A DNA stretch of 64,000 nt from positions 2,294,001-2,358,000 of the forward strand of contig NZ_CP147915.1 in NCBI RefSeq assembly GCF_039645585.1, in the 5' to 3' direction. The notes beneath the pieces were generated by a model, which ran no database searches, was not told where the DNA came from, and was given only the letters and a program-made list of their open reading frames with translations. This document shows, one piece after another, positions 15,753 through 21,717 of this stretch (within the stretch, counting starts at the first letter, position 1; each line of letters opens with the position of its first letter). A program made the position numbers and the translations under genes. Source of the stretch: Sulfurimonas sp. HSL-1656. Its GTDB lineage: Bacteria; Campylobacterota; Campylobacteria; Campylobacterales; Sulfurimonadaceae.

Positions 15753-15825
15753 CCTAAAATACTCAATCATACTATGGATCATCCTGGCGATGATCTACAT
15801 AATTTACACTACCATCTTCAAATAA
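15730..15825 (+). CDS. 31-residue single-pass membrane micro-protein
   Basis: ATG inside the end of the previous gene (23-bp overlap, different frame). After a basic head (MKRYLVHNLKY) comes one strongly hydrophobic helix (SIILWIILAMIYIIY). No clear ribosome-binding site, so translation would have to be coupled. The composition is unlike a chance frame but short. Confidence 0.4.
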   Translation: MKRYLVHNLKYSIILWIILAMIYIIYTTIFK

Positions 15826-15868
15826 GTACTCCGTCCCGAAAAGCTTCCCATATTATCACATGATTTAT

Positions 15869-15917
15869 TTACTGTTACAGTAACTATTTAAGAAATCTTT
15901 AATTACTGTTACAGTAA
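15869..15917. promoter_or_regulatory. Immunity operators O4-O5 (right cluster)
   Basis: Two identical perfect palindromes TTACTGTTACAGTAA at 15869-15883 and 15903-15917, centres 34 bp apart. The site pair precedes the rightward early operon; a TAAGAT -10-like hexamer at 15914-15919 overlaps the second site. Repressor binding here would silence recombination and excision genes. Confidence 0.8.
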
Positions 15918-15920
15918 GAT

Positions 15921-16115
15921 TTGAAATGCAAGCAGAGAAACCACTTGCAGACGATCCGATTGAAAAAGCATCGTTTCGTCGAGTTCAATGACTTATCAAT
16001 GTCAACAGAGCTTTCAAAAAGGCACACGTGGATCACCGGGATAAAAAGTTCATCGGTCCGAGTGGTGGAGCGGACGGCGCGTGTCTTTCAGAGAGCTTTT
16101 TATGAAGTGGTGTAG
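15921..16115 (+). CDS. Doubtful ORF ending in the tRNA-like element
   Basis: 64 codons from TTG, or 38 from the ATG at 15999. Basic protein; its stop codon TAG lies inside the D-arm side of the tRNA-like element. No good ribosome-binding site. It could be a small early regulator or non-coding sequence. Confidence 0.25.
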   Translation: MKCKQRNHLQTIRLKKHRFVEFNDLSMSTELSKRHTWITGIKSSSVRVVERTARVFQRAFYEVV

Positions 16116-16213
16116 CTCAGTTGGTAGAGCCATGGCCATAGCATTGGGATGAAGTAAATGGGAAGAGCGCGCTCCATTGAAAAGTCGGCGCAGGTTCAAG
16201 TCCTGCTACCACT
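16106..16213 (+). ncRNA. tRNA-like element with abnormal middle
   Basis: The ends are tRNA-like. The acceptor stem AGTGGTG/TACCACT extends to 10 bp with flanking TGA/TCA. The D-arm is GCTC-AGTTGGTA-GAGC (16115-16130). The T-arm is GCAGG-TTCAAGT-CCTGC (16190-16206), with the correct TTCAA signature. Between the D- and T-arms there are 59 nt where about 23 are usual, and no normal 5-bp/7-nt anticodon arm can be drawn. The insert folds into its own small hairpins (e.g. 157-161 with 174-178 of 16,000). No CCA is encoded. GAGAGCTTT repeats flank it (16091 and 16219). Interrupted or decayed tRNA, or a tRNA mimic. Confidence 0.5.
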
Positions 16214-16221
16214 TCACCGAG

Positions 16222-16466
16222 AGCTTTCACTACACGCATACCGAATGGGCATGCCAACGCCCTTTGCCGTGGCTGGTTGGGGATGCGTGTAGTGAGGGCT
16301 TACCCTCGCAAGTTGCCTACGTGCTAAATTTTACCGCCCTATACGAGCATCCATTTCTAGGTGGCGTAAAAAAACAATGGAACCGTTCACTTGCGGAGCT
16401 GGGCTTTGCTCCGCTGGAATCTATATCGGTGCTGCTGTCCGCAACTCACGGCGGCACTACCGATAT
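16222..16466 (+). ncRNA. Structured RNA leader before the pentapeptide gene
   Basis: Direct base-pairing shows several strong elements. An 18-bp stem (16222-16239 with 16283-16300, two G-U pairs) encloses a GGGC/GCCC hairpin, and that hairpin's loop CCAAC can pair with GTTGG at 16276-16280, a possible pseudoknot. GAGGG-CTTA-CCCTC (16294-16307) competes with the foot of that stem. Next is a TTTTAC..GTAAAA stem (16329-16371 region). A perfect 7-bp hairpin lies at 16393-16414. A bulged 13-bp hairpin at 16423-16466 ends 27 nt before the next start codon. I recognise no known RNA family. Confidence 0.5.
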
Positions 16467-16492
16467 GCGTTGAAGTTGCACAAGGAAAGAAA

Positions 16493-17167
16493 ATGAAAAT
16501 TGAACGCTGGGATACGAAAGAAGTTATCTTCGAAATGGAATGCGACTCATGGGTCGACTTGATAAAAGGTGCATTGAAAGCAAAAGTTTCTTTTTACTAT
16601 GCCAACCTGCGCTATGCCAACCTGAGCTATGCCGACCTGAGCTCTGCCGACCTGAGCTATGCCAACCTGAGCTCTGCCAACCTGAGCTATGCCAACCTGC
16701 GCTATGCCGACCTGAGCTCTGCCGACCTGAGCTATGCCAACCTGAGCTCTGCCAACCTGCGCTCTGCCAACCTGCGCTATGCCGACCTGAGCTCTGCCGA
16801 CCTGAGCTATGCCAACCTGAGCTCTGCCAACCTGCGCTCTGCCAACCTGCGCTATGCCGACCTGAGCTCTGCCGACCTGAGCTATGCCAACCTGAGCTAT
16901 GCCGACCTGCGCTATGCAGTTTGGAAGTGGGCTATTGGGAACATGGAAGAACTTAAAAGTATGCAACTTGATAAGTACACGATTGTTTTTAGCTCTACTG
17001 AAATGGCCATCGGGTTCCAGATGCACAGTATTGAGAAATGGAAATCTTTCACAGACAATGAAATTTCAACTATGGATGATGGCGCACTTGAATGGTGGAG
17101 AAAGTGGAAAGAGTTTATTTTTAAAGCAATCGAGCTTTCAGGTGAGGTAAAAGATGACACAGAATGA
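16493..17167 (+). CDS. Pentapeptide-repeat protein
   Basis: 224 residues from an ATG after AAGGAAAG. A ~35-residue N-terminus precedes 21 consecutive pentapeptides of the A(N/D)LxX type (residues ~36-140), which fold as a right-handed quadrilateral beta-helix. A ~80-residue Trp-rich C-terminal domain seen in phage pentapeptide proteins follows. Some family members mimic DNA and inhibit gyrase (Qnr, MfpA); whether this one does is unknown. Encoded by 15-bp DNA repeats. First protein of the rightward early operon, behind a long structured leader. Confidence 0.85.
   Translation: MKIERWDTKEVIFEMECDSWVDLIKGALKAKVSFYYANLRYANLSYADLSSADLSYANLSSANLSYANLRYADLSSADLSYANLSSANLRSANLRYADLSSADLSYANLSSANLRSANLRYADLSSADLSYANLSYADLRYAVWKWAIGNMEELKSMQLDKYTIVFSSTEMAIGFQMHSIEKWKSFTDNEISTMDDGALEWWRKWKEFIFKAIELSGEVKDDTE
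16598..16912 (+). repeat. 15-bp tandem repeats encoding pentapeptides
   Basis: 21 in-register copies of a 15-bp unit (consensus TMTGCCRACCTGMGC). A higher-order 75-bp block (five units) recurs at least twice almost unchanged, which points to recent unequal recombination. The lack of stops in several frames creates false long ORFs on both strands. Confidence 0.9.
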
Positions 17168-17288
17168 CTACGAACTTAGGTTCTTCATCATGGCCGCCGC
17201 AATAGCGATTGTCGGTCTGTTCGTATGGGTTGGATATTCAATGCGCCGGTATGAAGAAGACTGGTCGCTGGATGAGAGTGAAAGGTGA
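17154..17288 (+). CDS. 44-residue membrane micro-protein
   Basis: ATG after AGGT, overlapping the pentapeptide gene end by 14 bp. One transmembrane helix (FFIMAAAIAIVGLFVWVGY, residues 10-28) and an acidic C-terminus. Likely co-translated early-operon protein; function unknown. Confidence 0.5.
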   Translation: MTQNDYELRFFIMAAAIAIVGLFVWVGYSMRRYEEDWSLDESER

Positions 17289-17293
17289 AGAAG

Positions 17294-17389
17294 ATGAAAC
17301 AGGCCGTGGAAAGCATTATCAACTTCTTCAAGCGTGATGATACCCCATTCGATGGGTATCTGGCAAGACTGAACGAAAGGTTGCTGTGA
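17294..17389 (+). CDS. 31-residue phage micro-protein
   Basis: Starts 5 bp after the previous stop, with GAAG-type ribosome-binding sequence, and ends overlapping the next start (TGATG). Amphipathic: MKQAVESIINFFKRDD, then a Leu/Arg-rich end. Kept mainly for the tight packing with its neighbours. Confidence 0.4.
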   Translation: MKQAVESIINFFKRDDTPFDGYLARLNERLL

Positions 17390-17391
17390 TG

Positions 17392-18111
17392 ATGAACGCT
17401 AAACGAATACAAAGAGAATTGAAACAGCCATTTAGTGCAAACGATCTCGAATGGCGTGTACAGGCATCAGGAAAAGCAGGTGATCGCATCTGGTGTCGTG
17501 TTATTGCCTATGTGACAAACAGGGCGATTCAGACGAGGCTTGATAGCGTGTTCGGCATCTTCGGATGGCAGAACGAGTATAAGCCTTCCCCAAACATGGC
17601 TGGTACGATTTGTGGGATCTCCGTGAACGTAGATGGTAAGTGGGTCACGAAATGGGACGGTGCCGAAGACACTGCAATCGAATCCACCAAGGGTGGGCTG
17701 TCAGGATCAATGAAACGTGCAGCAGTTCAATGGGGCATCGGGCGGTATCTGTACGACGTCGACGCTGAATACGCACCGGTTATCACTGTTGACGATTTCA
17801 AGAAATTACAGCGCAACGAGAAAGACGAGTATAAAAAGGCAAAGACAAAGGAAGATGAATATTTCTACTGGAAGCCCCCAGTGCTCCCTGAGCGGTTCCA
17901 GCCAAAGAAGCACGTCACACCTTCCATCGTCAAGAAGATCGAAGAGCTTGCTGAGAAAACAGATACGGATGTGAAAAGCATCTGTGACAACTATGGTGTC
18001 GATGAGATCGTTGACCTTTACGGAGATGAGGCGGGTGAAGCAATCGCGCTGCTGCTCAGAAAACAAAAAGCGGAGGATGAGCATGGAACTGATGAAACGA
18101 ACAAGTCTTGA
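17392..18111 (+). CDS. Rad52/22-type single-strand annealing protein
   Basis: 239 residues. The N-terminal ~125 carry the Rad52-family pattern: 'DLEWRVQASGK', 'AYVTNRAIQTRLDSVFGIFGWQNEY', 'DGAEDTAIESTKGG', 'GSMKRAAVQWGIGRYLYD'. It anneals complementary single strands for phage recombination and concatemer formation. The C-terminal part is charged, with 'ITPSIVKKIEELAEKT'-like helices. Encoded with Gp157-like, NinB-like and SSB genes as a recombination module. Alternative starts lie one and two codons upstream. Confidence 0.88.
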   Translation: MNAKRIQRELKQPFSANDLEWRVQASGKAGDRIWCRVIAYVTNRAIQTRLDSVFGIFGWQNEYKPSPNMAGTICGISVNVDGKWVTKWDGAEDTAIESTKGGLSGSMKRAAVQWGIGRYLYDVDAEYAPVITVDDFKKLQRNEKDEYKKAKTKEDEYFYWKPPVLPERFQPKKHVTPSIVKKIEELAEKTDTDVKSICDNYGVDEIVDLYGDEAGEAIALLLRKQKAEDEHGTDETNKS

Positions 18112-18607
18112 AAAGACAGACGACGTTGCAGAAACGCTGACATGGAAGATCGCCACGATCAATGAAAAAGGGCTCCCGGTAGAAAGCAGCCTGGCGGACT
18201 ACATAGCTCTTGCTCTTCGCAACGTCGATGGAGAGCTTGCCTACCTGAAAGATATCAAGAGCCAGATCAGCGACCGTGAGAAATTCATGAAGGCACAAGC
18301 TGAGAAGATCAAGCTAGGAGGCGCAGCGTTCATGCTGGAAAATGGGCTTGAAAAGCTCGAAGGAGAAATCTGCTCGTCTATCACTGTTACTGCGGCCAAA
18401 GAAGCCACCGAAACAGAGGTAACGGAGGAAGTGTTCACGCTCCTGGTTGACGAAGCGGAAGCGCAGGAACTGCTCATCGCACTTGGCAAGGCTGAAATGC
18501 GGAAGGTGACGAAGACAAAGACGACCGAAGCAACCCCTGCGAAGATCAAGGTGAACCAGCGCCGTGTCGCAAAAGCCGAAGTGGTTGAAAGCATCGAGGC
18601 AGCATGA
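18083..18607 (+). CDS. Gp157-like phage protein
   Basis: 174 residues. A long charged helical region (residues ~35-85: 'LADYIALALRNVDGELAYLKDIKSQISDREKFMKAQAEKIK') resembles the coiled-coil of siphovirus Gp157 proteins that accompany recombinases. A beta-rich and Lys-rich C-terminus follows. It overlaps the Rad52 gene by 29 bp, with GGAGG before the ATG. Family assignment is tentative. Confidence 0.5.
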   Translation: MELMKRTSLEKTDDVAETLTWKIATINEKGLPVESSLADYIALALRNVDGELAYLKDIKSQISDREKFMKAQAEKIKLGGAAFMLENGLEKLEGEICSSITVTAAKEATETEVTEEVFTLLVDEAEAQELLIALGKAEMRKVTKTKTTEATPAKIKVNQRRVAKAEVVESIEAA

Positions 18608-19005
18608 AAATCTCACTCGTAAAACAGGGGCAGTGCCTCTACCCATATGGTGAGGCAGACCGCGAAGCACTCGAGAAGATGAACAGCGCTGTCTATGTAG
18701 CTGAGGTGCGCGACATGGATCTGCGGACACTGCAGCAGAACCGTGCGCTTCATAAGCTGTTCTCGCTGATCTCCGATGCCCTCAAAGAGAGCGGCCAGGA
18801 TATCAAGACCGTTATCAAGGCTGACGTACCGTGGACCCCTGATCATGTGAAGGAGCTTATGTGGCGCCCGGTCATGAAGATGATCACCGGCAAGGACAGC
18901 ACGACGAAGATGACCAAGCAGGAAATCGACGAAGTGTACGACGTGCTCAACCGGGCACTCGGTGAGCGGTGTGGGATTCATGTCCCGTTCCCGTCTATCA
19001 ATTGA
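18604..19005 (+). CDS. NinB-like recombination protein
   Basis: 133 residues. 'DLRTLQQNRALHKLFSLISDALKESG' (residues 38-63), 'DVPWTPDHVKELMWRPV' and a 'TKQEIDEVYDVLNRAL...HVPFPS' ending form the pattern of phage proteins usually placed near NinB, a single-strand-binding accessory of recombination. ATGA overlap with the Gp157-like gene. Fold assignment is by pattern; function inferred. Confidence 0.6.
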   Translation: MKISLVKQGQCLYPYGEADREALEKMNSAVYVAEVRDMDLRTLQQNRALHKLFSLISDALKESGQDIKTVIKADVPWTPDHVKELMWRPVMKMITGKDSTTKMTKQEIDEVYDVLNRALGERCGIHVPFPSIN

Positions 19006-19014
19006 GGGAGCCGG

Positions 19015-19119
19015 CATGAGAGTAATCGCAGACATTTTCTACCTTTGGGCCCGTCACGACATTACGCTGCGTGAAGCGTACCAGGTCGTCATGTGGCACC
19101 GGAAGCACAAGAGATATTG
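19015..19119 (+). CDS. 34-residue phage micro-protein
   Basis: Starts 9 bp after the previous stop, with GGGAG ribosome-binding sequence. Aromatic and basic: MRVIADIFYLWARHD, then 'LREAYQVVMWHRKHKRY'. The spacing to both neighbours (9 and 3 bp) is gene-like. Confidence 0.45.
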
Positions 19120-19122
19120 ATT

Positions 19123-19620
19123 ATGACCTCAAAAGAACAATCCATCAAAGTGCTCATGCTGATCGGAACGCTGATCTCCTACGTCAAGCATGGCGAGACG
19201 ACACGGAAGATCGACAGGCTCCGCAAGCATGTCCGCAAGGGACTGCAGGCGCTCTACAATGCCAACCCATCCGACTATGACCGTATCGCGAAAGAGGCCG
19301 ACATTGTCTGGGCTGGCGCAAAGCACGAACTCGACGATATGAACTACACGATCAGCCTGATTGCCACATGCCGCGCGCTGTGGTCCATGCTCGACGGATC
19401 TCCGTATCAGCAGCTGTGGTTCACCGAGCGAACGTTCACAGCGGCCATGCAGTCCATGGAAGGCGTGACAACGCGGCAGGACACCTACGAAGTAGAGCGC
19501 GACAGCAATATGCTGACCGATATCTTCGGGCGGCTGCTTGGCGTTGAGAAAAAACGATCCCTGCGCGTATTGTCGGCGCAGATCAAACTGAAACAGAAGG
19601 AGTCTGTCTATGTTCAATAA
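19123..19620 (+). CDS. Hypothetical phage protein
   Basis: 165 residues, largely helical, with 'LRKHVRKGLQALYNANPSDY' and 'VWAGAKHELDDMNYTISLIATCRALWSML' segments. No catalytic motif recognised. Its 3' end overlaps the SSB start by 11 bp, so it belongs to the recombination operon. Confidence 0.6.
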   Translation: MTSKEQSIKVLMLIGTLISYVKHGETTRKIDRLRKHVRKGLQALYNANPSDYDRIAKEADIVWAGAKHELDDMNYTISLIATCRALWSMLDGSPYQQLWFTERTFTAAMQSMEGVTTRQDTYEVERDSNMLTDIFGRLLGVEKKRSLRVLSAQIKLKQKESVYVQ

Positions 19621-20131
19621 GGTAATTTTGGCGGGGAACCTCACCCGTGATATCGAACTGCGCTATACGCAGGGGGGCACGGCGATCGGCAAAACTGGCA
19701 TCGCTACTAACCGAAAATTCAAAAAGCAGAGCGGTGAGCAGGTCGACGAGACGATGTTTATCGATATCGTGTTTTTTGGCCGCTCGGCTGAGATAGCAAA
19801 CCAGTATCTCCGCAATGGATCAAAGGTGCTCATCGAGGGGAGGTTGATGCTTGAACAATGGACAGACCAGGGCGGGCAGAAACGCTCGAAACACTCGATC
19901 AACGTTGAAGAGATGAAGATGCTGGATTCCCGCGGCGACGCGCAGCAGGGCAACGGCGGCTACAACGCCCCTAGCTCCCAGGAATATAATGCGCCGCAGC
20001 AGGGCTATACCCCGCCACCTCAGCCTCAAAACGCTTATGATTGCCCCATGACCCCACCGAGAGATCCAGGTGCTGGCAGCGGCCATCAGCAGCCAGGCTT
20101 CGATATCGATGAAGACGAAATTCCATTCTAG
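19610..20131 (+). CDS. ssb: Single-stranded DNA-binding protein
   Basis: 173 residues. OB-fold in residues 1-105 ('MFNKVILAGNLTRDIELRYT', 'DIVFFGRSAEIANQYLRNGSKVLIEGRL', 'LEQWTDQGGQKRSKHSINVEEM'). A Gly/Gln/Pro-rich linker and the acidic tip DEDEIPF follow; the tip docks partner enzymes. This phage-borne SSB coats single strands for the Rad52-type annealing protein encoded upstream. Confidence 0.95.
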   Translation: MFNKVILAGNLTRDIELRYTQGGTAIGKTGIATNRKFKKQSGEQVDETMFIDIVFFGRSAEIANQYLRNGSKVLIEGRLMLEQWTDQGGQKRSKHSINVEEMKMLDSRGDAQQGNGGYNAPSSQEYNAPQQGYTPPPQPQNAYDCPMTPPRDPGAGSGHQQPGFDIDEDEIPF

Positions 20132-20137
20132 GGATCA

Positions 20138-20257
20138 ATGATGGAAAAGTTTATTTTTGAGCCTGATATGTATGTGGTGATGGTACTGATCCTTTACCCG
20201 GTCGTGTTAGTAGGTTCCTCCTTTGGGTGGCGGTTTATTGAAAAGAGGAGAGGGTGA
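20138..20257 (+). CDS. 39-residue membrane micro-protein
   Basis: ATG 6 bp after the SSB stop; its stop overlaps the next start. One transmembrane helix (MYVVMVLILYPVVLVGSSFG, residues ~11-30) followed by a basic end. Function unknown. Confidence 0.45.
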   Translation: MMEKFIFEPDMYVVMVLILYPVVLVGSSFGWRFIEKRRG

Positions 20258-20514
20258 TGGAACGGCAGAACAAATACAAATGCGAAGAATGCGGTCATAT
20301 CTGCGAGCCTGTAGATATCCTTGAAGCGAAGCATCCGTTTATTGATGACGAAAAAGTAATGGGATGCCCAGAATGCAGAGAGATTGATAGTCTTCAGAAA
20401 ATGTGCGAAGTTGATGGATGCAACAAAGTTGCGTCATGCGGTACACCTGCAAGCGGTGGGTATCTCATTTGTTGTGGCGAGCATTCAGAGAAGTATGGCA
20501 GGAGAAATAAATGA
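20257..20514 (+). CDS. Small Cys-rich (zinc-binding) phage protein
   Basis: 85 residues with ten Cys: CEECGHIC, GCPEC, MCEVDGCNKVASCG and CCGEHSEKY. The first two CxxC pairs look like a zinc ribbon and the second group like another treble-clef-type finger. Similar mini-proteins occur in phage early regions; function unknown. A GTG one codon upstream is possible. Confidence 0.6.
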   Translation: MERQNKYKCEECGHICEPVDILEAKHPFIDDEKVMGCPECREIDSLQKMCEVDGCNKVASCGTPASGGYLICCGEHSEKYGRRNK

Positions 20515-21083
20515 AACCCTACACCACAACACCAGAAATCGCCAAAGGACTCACAAAAGAGGACATTGACTTCATCAAGGAGCTGTCCAACGAAATGAGG
20601 ACTCAGGATACACGATGCACGGCGCAACCGTATGGCCTTGTCATCCGCACAAAAAGAACAGTTTGGGGCTTTGATCCCGACTATGGTGACAGTAGCAACA
20701 TGGGGCTTATTTGGGGTGAGGAATCCTACAAGGCTGATGAATGGAGCGATTTTATCAATCAGCTCGAAGAGTATGAATACCATGACCTTCTGAAAGAAAT
20801 TGACGAGTTCGGTGTTTCAAACTTTGTAGACCTTGAAAGAATATGCGACATTAGAAGTTATGACTTCACCATAGCCTGCTATCAGGAGGGCATGGTCGCT
20901 GATTCATCGTCAGGTGGATACGAGGGAAATTTCTTCCTCACAGAGAAGGCCGCATTCGCACACATCGAACAGAATAAGCACCACTTTAACAGCCCCGACA
21001 CTTACGGGATTCATTTGTTCAGAAACCCAGAAATGAAAAGACTGCTTGAAATTGTGCATAAGATAGCGGACGGTGCTGAATGA
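20511..21083 (+). CDS. Conserved-looking phage hypothetical protein
   Basis: 190 residues. The C-terminal 'GNFFLTEKAAFAHIEQNKHH' and 'HLFRNPEMKRLLEIVHKI' segments resemble a protein often seen in phage early operons without known function. Acidic helical middle. ATGA overlaps with both neighbours show co-translation. Not an ArdA-type antirestriction protein as far as I can see. Confidence 0.6.
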   Translation: MKPYTTTPEIAKGLTKEDIDFIKELSNEMRTQDTRCTAQPYGLVIRTKRTVWGFDPDYGDSSNMGLIWGEESYKADEWSDFINQLEEYEYHDLLKEIDEFGVSNFVDLERICDIRSYDFTIACYQEGMVADSSSGGYEGNFFLTEKAAFAHIEQNKHHFNSPDTYGIHLFRNPEMKRLLEIVHKIADGAE

Positions 21084-21526
21084 AACCACAATCCTACAAA
21101 GACTACATTCCCAAAGGCGCCCGCGTCCTGCATCTCGTCGTCACTCAGCACTGGTTTGATGAGATCGCGGCGGGGCGGAAACTGGAGGACTTCAGAGTTA
21201 TCAAAGATTGTTGGTTCACTCGTATGATGCGGAAGAATGAGTCTTCTACATATAAGAAAGAAGTGATCATCGCATCACTACGGCGTGATTGTACTACCAC
21301 ATCGCTCCCTATTGAGGGGTTTGAACTTCTCGGAATTGAATATAGAGAGTTCGACTACGTTGTCCTCAGCGTCGGCTACAAAACCGTCCGCCCGCAGATC
21401 ATCAGCAAGTGGGGCGGCACACGGATCACCGGGGCGTACGAGCAGACTGACCTCGGCGTCGGTCGGTTCTTCGCGGTGGACGTTTCGGACGTCCTGCATG
21501 TTTTGAATTATGGAGGTGAAAGATGA
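21080..21526 (+). CDS. ASCH-like phage protein
   Basis: 148 residues: 'LHLVVTQHWFDEIAAGRKLEDFRVIKDCWFTRM' (residues 15-47), a middle 'VVLSVGYKTVRPQI' and 'GRFFAVDVSDVLHV' near the end. The 'W.D.I..GRK..E.R....W..R' opening is that of ASCH/PUA-fold proteins that bind modified nucleic acids; activity unknown. It sits between a hypothetical gene and the AlpA-like gene with 4-bp overlaps. Confidence 0.6.
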   Translation: MKPQSYKDYIPKGARVLHLVVTQHWFDEIAAGRKLEDFRVIKDCWFTRMMRKNESSTYKKEVIIASLRRDCTTTSLPIEGFELLGIEYREFDYVVLSVGYKTVRPQIISKWGGTRITGAYEQTDLGVGRFFAVDVSDVLHVLNYGGER

Positions 21527-21717
21527 CTGTTTTGAGAGTATCTGACTGCCTTAAAAAGGTGAAGTGCTCCCGGGCGACATTCTACCGCCGTATCAAAGAG
21601 GGGCTATACCCAGAGCCATTCTACCAGGGCGGGACGCCCTGCTGGGATGAAGAGGACATTGATGCAGCTATTGAAGCTTTAAAGCATCGAGGAAGTCCGA
21701 CCACCATTGCATCATGA
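21523..21717 (+). CDS. AlpA-type regulator / candidate excisionase
   Basis: 64 residues: a MerR-like winged helix-turn-helix, 'LKKVKCSRATFYRRIKEGLYPEP' (residues 10-32), then 'CWDEEDIDAAIEAL'. AlpA-family proteins pair with P4-type integrases as excisionases or integrase activators. Its last 50 bp overlap the convergent integrase gene tail to tail. It ends the rightward early operon, so it would be made only on induction. Confidence 0.8.
   Translation: MTVLRVSDCLKKVKCSRATFYRRIKEGLYPEPFYQGGTPCWDEEDIDAAIEALKHRGSPTTIAS

Noticed and set aside
16177-16473. 98-codon plus-strand frame through the structured region
   Set aside because: Starts with TTG inside the tRNA-like element, no ribosome-binding site, no family pattern, and the DNA shows strong stem constraints instead. 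Kept open only as a test in the findings.
16598-16912. Possible CRISPR-like array
   Set aside because: Units are contiguous 15-bp coding repeats without spacers; no cas genes in the window.
16547-17026. Repeat-containing minus-strand frame (AQVG repeats) and the Cys-rich second plus frame in the same DNA
   Set aside because: Both result from 15-bp units whose length is a multiple of three, which keeps several frames open. Only the ANL/ADL frame has the known pentapeptide pattern and a ribosome-binding site.
20511-21083. ArdA-type antirestriction protein
   Set aside because: Size and acidity are suggestive, but the ArdA motifs are not visible; left as hypothetical.
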